DNA of 9,009 nt from an uncultured Prevotellaceae bacterium (GTDB taxonomy: Bacteria; Bacteroidota; Bacteroidia; Bacteroidales; Bacteroidaceae). Where the stretch lies: NCBI GenBank assembly GCA_902803455.1, contig CADCQC010000124.1, positions 1 to 9,009 of the forward strand, read 5' to 3'. The notes under the pieces are model-generated. The model was not told the DNA's origin and made no database searches. It saw nothing but the letters and a program-made list of their open reading frames with translations. A program made the position numbers and the translations under genes. This document shows, piece after piece, positions 1-6,188 of the stretch. Numbering within the stretch: position 1 is the stretch's first letter; every line of letters begins with the position of its first letter.

Positions 1-216
1 CAAAACGCTTTGCTCATCGATTTCAAAACGGATTCATTCATGATGGCTGCCCGTGACAGGTTGCCCAAGGAGAAGATGATCGCTGTCTATTGCCGAAGTG
101 GAAGAAGAAGTGCGCTTGCCGCTGCACGCTTGGCCGCTGACGGATATCAGGTGGTCAACATGGAAGGGGGAATCATCGCATGGGAAAAAGCTGGAAAACT
201 AATCGTGAAAGAATGA
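1..216 (+). CDS. Rhodanese-like domain protein, C-terminal part (5' end outside window)
   Basis: This is the last 71 residues of a protein that enters from the left edge in frame 1 and stops at TGA 214-216. It shows the second half of a single rhodanese domain. A beta strand (IAVYC) leads into the active-site loop CRSGRRS, whose cysteine would carry the persulfide in sulfurtransfer. Next come the helix with SALAAARLAADGY and the closing signature NMEGGIIAWEKAGK. The missing part would be the start of the domain and any signal peptide. Single-domain rhodaneses of this type in Bacteroidota are often small periplasmic or cytoplasmic proteins; location cannot be told here. The stop overlaps the next start codon (ATGA), so the two genes are probably translationally coupled. 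The rhodanese fold is clear; substrate and role are unknown. Confidence 0.88.
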   Translation, partial: QNALLIDFKTDSFMMAARDRLPKEKMIAVYCRSGRRSALAAARLAADGYQVVNMEGGIIAWEKAGKLIVKE

Positions 217-2099
217 AAACAAAAATAATGATCGTCGTGATGCTTGCTATCTGCAGCATCACGGCTTTTGGGGCAAAAAAAGTGCATACCCTGGGTGACT
301 CTACCATGGCCGACTATGATGAGAAGGCCACCGTCACAAGGGGATGGGGAATGTATTTTGGCAACTTCCTCACCAATGGTTGGACATCTGTCAACTATGC
401 CAGAGGTGGGCGTGACTCCAGAGGGGGATACAATGAACTCTGGCAGACGGCTAAAAAGAATGTAAAGGAGGGGGATTATGTCATCATCACATTCGCACAT
501 AATGATGAGAAAAATGATGGCATGGACGGGGAACAACTCTATCAGTATTATCTCAGCATCGGCGACAAGACCAAGGCGGATGCCGTGGATAAGAGAGGCA
601 CCATCCCTACCTCTACCTATAAGGATTATCTGGCTAAAATCATTGATGAGGCCATCGCGTTGGGGGCTACGCCCATCATCTGCTCACCAGTCTGCAGAAG
701 CTATTTTACAGCTGGAAAAATCCGTCGTAACGGGCGGCATGACCTGGGCGACTCCTTTTCTATCCTGACAGAGAACGGACCGACGAGCGGACATCGTGTG
801 CCGGCTGATGACCATACCATGGATTATGCCTATCATTCGCAACAGTTGGCTATCGAGAAAAACGTGCCGTTCATCGACTTGACCAATGCCACGGCTCAAC
901 TCTATGAGAGTTATGGGGATACCAAGTGTCATGAATATCTCTTTGATGGCGAGGGATCGACGCATTTCAATACCACTGGGGCCTTGCTCGTGGCGCGTGA
1001 ATGTGCGCGACTGATGAAGGAGCAGGGCATTCTGGCGGAGAATATCGTACTCCCTACGGATATCAGTGTCTCACCTGCACAGGCTGATTTTGGAGAGGCT
1101 TACAGGGGACAGACATTGACCAAAGAGTTGACGATCAGTGGCTTCGGTATGATGCCGGAGAAAGGGGTCGTTGAGGTCAAGGCTTCTGAGGGTATCTTGC
1201 TGTCAACTGATAAGACCAACTGGAAGGAGTCTTTGCAACTCAACTATCAGGCTTCGACCATCGTGCAGACCATCTATGCGCAACTGGTGCTTGAGCATGA
1301 TGGGGAGACGGTCGGCACCATTACCGTGAGCCAGGGCGACAAGGTCGTGGAGGTGCCGGTGACGGCTTCCGTCGTGTCGCTTGAAGGGGGAACGGAGGTG
1401 AAGGCCTATTGGAGACTGGAGGCGGATGATCAGTATCAACTCACCGGACCGGCTACCGTCTTGGGAGAAAGTTGGGTGGGTATGTTCGTCCAGCGTTATT
1501 CCGCACCCAATGCCAATACGGTTTGGCCGGAATGGACAGGATATCAAGCCAGTAGGAAAACTCAACGCAACTTACTCAACGGGGAGGTTTGGCCGGATGG
1601 AGAGATTGATGATAATCCAGAACGTTACATCCAGTTTGCGATCAAACCCAACAAGGGAAATATACTCAAAATCAATTATATCAGCCTTTTTGTGTGTGGT
1701 TGCGGAGGAAATGGGATGTGCTGCCATATCTATTACTCTACCGATGGCTTTGAGACTCGTAGCACCATGTTTGAGATGAAGAAAATGCCTGCCAACAACA
1801 TGCAGTTTGTGGAAACGACACCTGTCATTTCGCTCGATGATGGACAGGAACTGCAGGTGAGGGTCTATCCCTGGTATAATGGTGAGGCTACTGGAAAGAC
1901 GATTTGTCTGAGTGATGTCACCATCAGTGGGATGGCCATGGAGGCGGACGACATCCGTTCTGTCGGACAGGATGGGGATGGTCAGACTTCCATCTTCACC
2001 ATCTATGGCATCAAGACCTCCTGTTATCGGAAGGGAATCCATATCCTTCGACAGCAGATGCCCGACGGCAGGGTGGTGACACGAAAAGTCTTGAACTGA
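213..2099 (+). CDS. Secreted SGNH/GDSL esterase, rhamnogalacturonan acetylesterase-like (CE12 type), multidomain
   Basis: Likely removes acetyl groups from pectic polysaccharide (rhamnogalacturonan) outside the cytoplasm; substrate is inferred from family resemblance. I chose ATG 213 (628 aa) over the in-frame ATG 180 because it gives a clean signal peptide (MKTKIMIVVMLAICSITAFGA) and the ATGA overlap with the rhodanese. SGNH blocks, numbered from that start: GDST with nucleophile Ser30; oxyanion Gly in ARGGRDSRG (65-66); HND with Asn97; STHFN with His251. The usual Asp three residues before this His is Gly248; Glu247 and Asp245 lie nearby. The catalytic domain ends near residue 280. An Ig/ASH-like beta module follows (about 290-395), then a second beta-sandwich, possibly carbohydrate binding (about 400-580), containing CGC and CC (Cys495, 497, 503, 504). 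The tail (IYGIK...KGIHIL...DGRVVTRKVLN) resembles the C-terminal secretion/anchoring motif common in Prevotella glycan enzymes. Confident in the fold and secretion, less in the exact substrate. Confidence 0.85.
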   Translation: MKTKIMIVVMLAICSITAFGAKKVHTLGDSTMADYDEKATVTRGWGMYFGNFLTNGWTSVNYARGGRDSRGGYNELWQTAKKNVKEGDYVIITFAHNDEKNDGMDGEQLYQYYLSIGDKTKADAVDKRGTIPTSTYKDYLAKIIDEAIALGATPIICSPVCRSYFTAGKIRRNGRHDLGDSFSILTENGPTSGHRVPADDHTMDYAYHSQQLAIEKNVPFIDLTNATAQLYESYGDTKCHEYLFDGEGSTHFNTTGALLVARECARLMKEQGILAENIVLPTDISVSPAQADFGEAYRGQTLTKELTISGFGMMPEKGVVEVKASEGILLSTDKTNWKESLQLNYQASTIVQTIYAQLVLEHDGETVGTITVSQGDKVVEVPVTASVVSLEGGTEVKAYWRLEADDQYQLTGPATVLGESWVGMFVQRYSAPNANTVWPEWTGYQASRKTQRNLLNGEVWPDGEIDDNPERYIQFAIKPNKGNILKINYISLFVCGCGGNGMCCHIYYSTDGFETRSTMFEMKKMPANNMQFVETTPVISLDDGQELQVRVYPWYNGEATGKTICLSDVTISGMAMEADDIRSVGQDGDGQTSIFTIYGIKTSCYRKGIHILRQQMPDGRVVTRKVLN

Positions 2100-2104
2100 T
2101 TTCT

Positions 2105-2139
2105 AAGAGGCATATTTTTTTACAAATGTGCCTCTTTTT
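2105..2139 (+). terminator. Intrinsic terminator after the esterase gene
   Basis: The arms AAGAGGCA (2105-2112) and TGCCTCTT (2129-2136) pair perfectly over 8 bp around a 16-nt loop, followed by T2135-2139. It begins 6 nt after the esterase stop codon, where a terminator is expected. The long loop makes it somewhat weaker than the next hairpin. Confidence 0.7.
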
Positions 2140-2165
2140 GGTGGGGATATGTGTCCCAATTATTC

Positions 2166-2191
2166 AAAAGCGGCAGAAATGTCGCTTTTTT
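2166..2191 (+). terminator. Second intrinsic terminator, GAAA tetraloop
   Basis: AAAAGCGGCA (2166-2175) pairs with TGTCGCTTTT (2180-2189) over 10 bp including one G-U pair, closed by the tetraloop GAAA (2176-2179). The right arm runs into T2186-2191. The A-run on the left arm means it could also stop transcription from the other side. It lies 27 nt after the first hairpin, giving a tandem terminator between the esterase and the lipoprotein operon. Confidence 0.75.
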
Positions 2192-2247
2192 GTGAATATG
2201 CCACATGTTTTTGTGATTTTGATATAGAACAGACCTTAGTAATTTCT

Positions 2248-2255
2248 TATTTTTG
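2248..2255 (+). promoter_or_regulatory. Bacteroidota -7 promoter box (TATTTTTG) for the 2321 lipoprotein operon
   Basis: TATTTTTG fits the Bacteroidota -7 consensus TAnnTTTG. It sits downstream of the tandem terminators and 65 nt before the ATG at 2321, predicting a start site around 2260 and an AT-rich leader of about 60 nt. No TTTG lies at the ideal 19-21 bp upstream. The nearest (2218-2221) is 26 bp away, so the -33 part is weak or absent. Confidence 0.5.
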
Positions 2256-2320
2256 CACAAACCTTTTGCGAGAAATAATACTATAAAAATAACTGATTGT
2301 TTAATTAATTTTCAAGGATC

Positions 2321-3925
2321 ATGAAGAAATATTATTTACTATTGTTGCCTCTATTGGTGGCAATTTTCAGCTTCAGTTTAATTGCTTGTGAGGAAGATGA
2401 CGAGAATAATAAAAATGGAAAAACTCCCGTGACTCCAGAAAAACCTGTTGATCCTCTGGACAATGTGGATTTTACTGGCACCACAGGAATCAAAAAATGG
2501 GAGTTCGGCACTTCTCCTGAAACATCTATCCTCTTCCGTATGGAAACGACAAAAGGAGGGCAGATCATTGTCGAAGCACGAAAAGATAAAGAAGGCATTC
2601 CCACATCTTTGTCTTCATTGGCTATCTTGACAGAGGGAAGTAATCCTGAACTGTCACAATTCTTGTTCGATGAAAAGAATCGTCCAACGGACATGACGGC
2701 ACCCAACGGTGTTAGAATTCTTTATGAGTGGCTTACTGACACGAAAGCGGCCATCACCTTTATCGACCCGGAAACCGATGAACAGCTCAATACAGTTTAC
2801 GATTATGCTTTGGATAAAGATCAGCAGCAAGTGCCGGTAGCTCCAAAGGTCCAACAAAAACGCAAAGGGGAGACAACACTAACTGTCAACCCCCTCAATA
2901 TGAATAGTCAAGGACAAGCACCTATGCGTTTGAAAAATGGTTTTGGAGACCGTATCGGAACCTTCTTGCTGCAACAATGTGGGGTGAATCAGCCTGGACA
3001 GTATTGCTATGTGAAAGTATATGACCATGGGTCATATGGCGATGTTTACACGGAGATGTTGGGATATCGTGGGTATTATGAAGCAACGTCACAATCGGAT
3101 GGTTCCTATCAATATACATTACCTATTGTGGAGAACCATCCTCAAATTGCTGAATTCCTGGCTAAGGCTGGTCCCAAAATCAAGTCGCTTATTGATAAAA
3201 TGTGCTTGCCAAACATGGGTGGAGTTGAAGCGACTGACCCAATGACAATTGAGATGGTTACAGCGATATGTTTAACCGTGATGGCAAAAACTGCTATCAC
3301 TGGACCGCTCGCCGTGAAAATCACTGCTGCCTGCACTGCTTTGGGAGCTTCCTTACTGTTCTATTGCAACTACCTCAACAAAGCTTTCGTGTTCAATGAC
3401 CCCAACTCTCCAACAGTACAAGATTTACCGATTGTGAGAAACATGATCGATGCTACTTTTGGAAAACTATGGGAGAAACTGGTGGTGATACCTTCCTATG
3501 ATTATAAACCTGTGGATGTGTATATCTGTGTGACGGGTTTTCAAAAGACAACACAGCACTTCGCCTATACGATCAACCCCGTGTCGAACGACCCATTACC
3601 TCTTGTGGAAATCAACACCAGTACTGAGCCTGCAATCAAGTCTTTTAAACTTGAACCGCCTGCTCCTGTCGCAAAACAAGGATACAAAGCCATAGCTACG
3701 TTGTCGTGTATTCCCGAGGGAAGTTCGATCAAGATGTCGATTGTGGGAACCGACGGCTATAGCAATTCTAATACTGAGGATCTAAGCAAGAATGTGATTA
3801 ACTATGAGTGTGTCCTCAATGTGCCGGGAGCAAATACAGAGGGCGTGAAAGATGTCTGTACCGTGGAAGTAAAATTGCCAGATGGAAAAGTGCTGCAGAA
3901 ACAGGCTTCGCTGGTCTTCCAATAA
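2321..3925 (+). CDS. Surface-type lipoprotein of unknown function with an internal hydrophobic segment
   Basis: 534 aa; I do not recognise the family. The N-terminus is a lipoprotein signal: a positive start (MKKYY), a hydrophobic stretch, and lipobox LIAC with lipidated Cys23. The acidic run EEDDENN directly after the cysteine resembles the export signal that sends Bacteroidota lipoproteins to the outer face of the outer membrane. A Pro/Lys-rich linker follows (about 32-45), then a beta-rich region (about 48-165). A central region (about 200-400) contains a strikingly hydrophobic, Ala/Thr/Gly-rich stretch at about 308-350 (ICLTVMAK...AACTALGASLLFY), long enough for one or two membrane-inserting helices. 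The last 100 residues (about 435-534) look like an Ig-like beta domain ending in VCTVEVKLPDGKV. No catalytic motif is visible. GC content is lower than in flanking genes (hand counts of single 60-base rows give about 38-40% here and 50-58% elsewhere). The DUF1573 lipoprotein gene follows after 28 bp, probably cotranscribed. Start ATG 2321 is set by the signal peptide. Confidence 0.8.
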   Translation: MKKYYLLLLPLLVAIFSFSLIACEEDDENNKNGKTPVTPEKPVDPLDNVDFTGTTGIKKWEFGTSPETSILFRMETTKGGQIIVEARKDKEGIPTSLSSLAILTEGSNPELSQFLFDEKNRPTDMTAPNGVRILYEWLTDTKAAITFIDPETDEQLNTVYDYALDKDQQQVPVAPKVQQKRKGETTLTVNPLNMNSQGQAPMRLKNGFGDRIGTFLLQQCGVNQPGQYCYVKVYDHGSYGDVYTEMLGYRGYYEATSQSDGSYQYTLPIVENHPQIAEFLAKAGPKIKSLIDKMCLPNMGGVEATDPMTIEMVTAICLTVMAKTAITGPLAVKITAACTALGASLLFYCNYLNKAFVFNDPNSPTVQDLPIVRNMIDATFGKLWEKLVVIPSYDYKPVDVYICVTGFQKTTQHFAYTINPVSNDPLPLVEINTSTEPAIKSFKLEPPAPVAKQGYKAIATLSCIPEGSSIKMSIVGTDGYSNSNTEDLSKNVINYECVLNVPGANTEGVKDVCTVEVKLPDGKVLQKQASLVFQ

Positions 3926-3928
3926 GGT

Positions 3929-3949
3929 GATCTAAGAACAAGATCTAAG
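3929..3949 (+). repeat. Short direct repeat GATCTAAG x2 in the intergenic gap
   Basis: GATCTAAG occurs at 3929-3936 and again at 3942-3949, a 13-nt period filling most of the 28-bp gap between the two lipoprotein genes. A third copy lies inside the upstream gene at 3779-3786. No function can be assigned; it may be a small local duplication. Confidence 0.45.
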
Positions 3950-3953
3950 TTTC

Positions 3954-5036
3954 ATGAATTTCAGATACAGCCAGTTACTGGCGATACTTATATTATTCGT
4001 CTCCTTCTCTTCTTGCCGACAGGGGAGAGGAGGAGACGAAGTCTCTTTGGTATACGCTGAAGAGGCTGAATGGGATGCCGGCCTCATTGAAGATACGCTG
4101 AGGTTGTTGCAACATGACTTCCGTATCATCAACAAGTCGTCCGACACTTGCCGCATCTTGAACATAGACCGTACTTGCGGATGTATAAAAGCTGTTGCCG
4201 ACCGCATGGAGATACCGCCTGGGGATACGGCGATCATCAGCATGACTGTGGAACTGGACAATAATCCCTATATCGACAGGGAGGTTTATGTCTATACTTC
4301 ACTGCAAAAAGAACCGCTGGCACTTTACATCACGGCCATCAAAGGAATGTCTGAACAGAAAATACTGAGACAGTTCCAGAATCCTTTGGGAGAAAGTTTG
4401 AGGGCCATGGGAGAGATGATTGTACCGCCTTTTCTGGAGAAGGGGAAGGTGTGGAGTGCTACTACCAATTTGGTCAATGCTGGTAAAGAACCGGTTGAGG
4501 TGGAGTGGAAAATGGAGAATGCCCCAAAATGGCTCAACGTGGACATGCCTGCTCAACTGCAACCCAAACAGTCGGGGCGGATCACGGTAACGTTTGATCT
4601 CTCAAAACCTTGTGAGGAGTGGGGACTGCATGAGTATCAGCTGATGGTGGGAGAAAAAGGAAAAAAACTGTTTCCACTGGTGATCCCTGCTATTATCACG
4701 CCCGATCTTTCTAACTCCACGGGGGCTCCTTACCCGAAGGCTTTTATACCCAATAAGGGGCTTTCCTTGTTGGAAAGCGAAAAGCAGCTGTCCTCAGTGA
4801 AGAAGCATTTCGATATCGTGAATATGGGTGGGGGACAACTCCATATTGCGGATATCTCTCCATCGATACCGTCGGCCAAGTGTGAGATAGGAAAAAATAC
4901 CTTAAAGGAACGTGAGAAAGCCCGTATCGTGGTGGAAGTGCCAGTCAAAGACTTACAAAAGGATAGTGTCATGGTCATCGGGATTACCACCAACGATAAA
5001 TATACACCTTATAGAGAGGTCAGAATTCTTTATTAA
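3954..5036 (+). CDS. DUF1573-domain lipoprotein with repeated ASH-like beta-sandwich modules
   Basis: 360 aa. The N-terminus (MNFRYSQLLAILILFVSFSSC) is a lipoprotein signal with predicted lipidation at Cys21. The lipobox FSSC has Phe at -3, which is loose but tolerated in this phylum. The first mature module (about 33-125) is a DUF1573 domain. It has FRIINKSSDTCRILNI, the conserved CGC (Cys75, Cys77), IPPGDTAIISMTVELD, and a strand with VYVYTS. A central module (about 150-245) has the same strand order (TTNLVNAGKEPVEVEWK...LQPKQSGRITVTFDL). The last module (about 275-360) repeats it again (HFDIVNMGGGQLHIADI...LKEREKARIVVEVPV...GITTND). Such domains are known as structural or binding modules of cell-envelope proteins; no enzyme activity is expected. 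Anchoring in the envelope is inferred. It probably shares an operon with the upstream lipoprotein and may act with it on the cell surface or in the periplasm. The start follows from the signal peptide. Confidence 0.85.
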   Translation: MNFRYSQLLAILILFVSFSSCRQGRGGDEVSLVYAEEAEWDAGLIEDTLRLLQHDFRIINKSSDTCRILNIDRTCGCIKAVADRMEIPPGDTAIISMTVELDNNPYIDREVYVYTSLQKEPLALYITAIKGMSEQKILRQFQNPLGESLRAMGEMIVPPFLEKGKVWSATTNLVNAGKEPVEVEWKMENAPKWLNVDMPAQLQPKQSGRITVTFDLSKPCEEWGLHEYQLMVGEKGKKLFPLVIPAIITPDLSNSTGAPYPKAFIPNKGLSLLESEKQLSSVKKHFDIVNMGGGQLHIADISPSIPSAKCEIGKNTLKEREKARIVVEVPVKDLQKDSVMVIGITTNDKYTPYREVRILY

Positions 5037-5085
5037 TTGCCGCTTTTTCTTTATCGCTGACTTCATCGGAGTTTCTCTTATTCGG

Positions 5086-5109
5086 AAAATGCCAATTGTA
5101 TTGGATTTT
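5086..5109 (+). terminator. Bulged hairpin 50 nt after the DUF1573 gene, possible terminator
   Basis: AAAAT-g-CCAAT (5086-5096) pairs with ATTGGATTTT (5100-5109), giving 10 bp with one bulged G (5091) and a TGT loop. The downstream bases are only partly T-rich (CTCTCGCTTTT), so it is a weak terminator at best. It may instead be part of the structured regulatory region before the glycosyltransferase gene. Confidence 0.4.
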
Positions 5110-5131
5110 CTCTCGCTTTTGCGTAACTTTA
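5100..5131 (+). promoter_or_regulatory. Candidate upstream promoter P1 (ATTG-N20-TAACTTTA)
   Basis: TAACTTTA (5124-5131) matches the TAnnTTTG box except for the last base. ATTG (5100-5103) stands 20 bp upstream as a one-mismatch -33 element. The surrounding 20 bases repeat almost exactly at the stronger promoter P2. An inverted repeat covers its -7 box. A start near 5138 would place the A/T hairpin at 5157-5176 within the first 40 transcribed bases. Confidence 0.4.
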
Positions 5132-5141
5132 GATAAGTTAC
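5123..5141. promoter_or_regulatory. Inverted repeat GTAACTT-N5-AAGTTAC, operator-like
   Basis: A perfect 7-bp inverted repeat (5123-5129 and 5135-5141) with a 5-bp spacer covers the -7 box of candidate promoter P1. Its left arm is shared with the promoter direct repeat, while the right arm has no counterpart at P2. It could be a binding site for a dimeric regulator or a small RNA hairpin. No regulator gene is in the window. Confidence 0.45.
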
Positions 5142-5156
5142 TTCACCTCGGCATAA

Positions 5157-5176
5157 AAAAAGAACAAGTTCTTTTT
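5157..5176 (+). terminator. Weak A/T-rich hairpin with T-run, overlapping promoter P2
   Basis: AAAAAGAA (5157-5164) and TTCTTTTT (5169-5176) form an 8-bp stem around the loop CAAG; only one pair is G-C. The right arm ends in five T, so it may terminate transcripts arriving from the DUF1573 gene or from P1. Its last three T residues are also the first bases of the P2 -33 box, so terminator and promoter interlock. The A-run makes it potentially bidirectional. Confidence 0.4.
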
Positions 5177-5204
5177 GTTCTGCGCTCGTTTTTGCGTAAC
5201 TTTG
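5174..5204 (+). promoter_or_regulatory. Consensus Bacteroidota promoter P2 (TTTG-N19-TAACTTTG) for the glycosyltransferase operon
   Basis: TTTG (5174-5177) and TAACTTTG (5197-5204) match both halves of the Bacteroidota housekeeping promoter with an ideal 19-bp spacer. The predicted start site (about 5209-5213) coincides with the ATG at 5211, so the mRNA would have no leader or a very short one. This also argues against the upstream in-frame TTG at 5175, which lies inside the promoter. Confidence 0.75.
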
Positions 5205-5210
5205 CCGCCT

Positions 5211-6188
5211 ATGACTACCATTCCATCCGATGTCGCTATCTCTGTCGTCACATCGACTTACAACAGGGCTTCCTTGTTGAGACGATGCTATGAGAGTCTG
5301 TGCCGGCAGACTGACAAGCGATTGGAGTGGATCATCATCGATGATGACAGCGATGATGACACCCAAAAAGTGGTCTTCGAGATGATGGACAGTCCGCAGG
5401 CCGCAGATGATGACGCCATGAGTGGAAAAGCACTTGACGATGTCTTCTTTATCACATACATGCGTCAGCCTCATGGAGGAAAGCACCGGGCTCTCAATAG
5501 GGCTGCGAAGATGGCACGGGGAAAGCTCTTCCTCGTTCTCGACAGTGATGACTATCTGGCCGACAATGCGGTGGAGACCATCATGAAGCATTACGATGAT
5601 ATCGCTGATGACAGCCGTTTCGGGGGCGTGGGTGCTCTCAAGGCGCTCTTCAATGGCAGGGTCGTCAGCAGGAGAGGATTGGATGGAACTTATATGGACG
5701 CATCCTACCGCTTTCTCAGATACAACTTGCTGAGAAGGGGAGATATGTGTGAGGTCTACCGCACTGAAATCATCAGGGCGTTCCCTTATCCGGAGATAGA
5801 GGGCGAGTTCTTCGCTCCTGAGGCGCTCGCATGGAACAGTATGTCGGAGCATTACATGCTCAGATACGTCAACCAGATTGTCTATTATTGCGAGTATCTG
5901 GAGGGTGGACTGACAGACCATATCGTGGAGGTCAGGATGAAAAGTCCTGTGGCGGCCATGATACATTACAGCGAATTGGCGGGGTATGATGTGCCGTTCT
6001 CACAAAAAATAAAAGCGGCCATCAATTACTATCGGTTTGCGGTCTGCCGCGACAGAAAGACCAGGGTGAGGGGCTCCTATCAGGGAAGGACGCTCTCCCG
6101 ACCGCCCAAAATTGCCTGGTATTGGCGATGGACAAGACCGCTCGGATGGCTGATGCACCTGCGTGACCTTAAACACCTCCGGCGATGA
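5211..6188 (+). CDS. Family 2 glycosyltransferase (GT-A fold)
   Basis: 325 aa, cytoplasmic; expected to transfer a sugar from a nucleotide-sugar donor to a glycan or lipid acceptor. The N-terminus has the GT2 start motif VAISVVTSTYNR (residues 8-19). It is followed by WIIIDDDSDD (40-49), which binds the nucleotide, and LVLDSDD (108-114) with the metal-binding DxD at Asp111-Asp113. GGKHRALNRA (89-98) is the usual pre-DxD helix. Between the nucleotide site and that helix is a stretch rich in Asp (about 60-78). The region EGEFFAPEALAWN is typical of the acceptor/catalytic part in GT2 enzymes of this size. There are no membrane helices, but the C-terminal 45 residues are very basic and Trp-rich (WYWRWTRPLGW...), suggesting peripheral contact with the inner membrane. 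The stop overlaps the next gene's start by 4 bp. Family is sure; donor and product are unknown. Confidence 0.93.
   Translation: MTTIPSDVAISVVTSTYNRASLLRRCYESLCRQTDKRLEWIIIDDDSDDDTQKVVFEMMDSPQAADDDAMSGKALDDVFFITYMRQPHGGKHRALNRAAKMARGKLFLVLDSDDYLADNAVETIMKHYDDIADDSRFGGVGALKALFNGRVVSRRGLDGTYMDASYRFLRYNLLRRGDMCEVYRTEIIRAFPYPEIEGEFFAPEALAWNSMSEHYMLRYVNQIVYYCEYLEGGLTDHIVEVRMKSPVAAMIHYSELAGYDVPFSQKIKAAINYYRFAVCRDRKTRVRGSYQGRTLSRPPKIAWYWRWTRPLGWLMHLRDLKHLRR

Larger units (their letters stand above)
5111..5203 (+). repeat. Imperfect 20-bp direct repeat of the promoter core
   Basis: Positions 5111-5130 and 5184-5203 match at 18 of 20 bases; both contain TTTTGCGTAACTTT. The copies start 73 bp apart. 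Each carries a -7-like box, so this is a duplicated promoter element or two binding sites for one factor. The span given includes the unique DNA between the copies. Confidence 0.7.

Noticed and set aside
180..212. Upstream ATG at 180 as start of the esterase
   Set aside because: It would add 11 polar residues before a normal signal peptide and lengthen overlap with the rhodanese; ATG 213 fits both the signal peptide and the 4-bp overlap.
1572..2042. 156-codon - strand open frame under the esterase C-terminal half
   Set aside because: No domain or start context; the opposite strand encodes a continuous beta-sandwich and tail motif.
5175..5210. TTG at 5175 as start of the glycosyltransferase
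   Set aside because: It lies inside the -33 box of promoter P2, and the GT2 domain needs nothing before ATG 5211.
4953..5966. Long open frame on the - strand (337 codons) opposite the glycosyltransferase gene
   Set aside because: It runs antisense through the promoter region and GT2 gene, its product is rich in His/Ser/Ile with no recognisable domain, and the + strand gene has all GT2 motifs.
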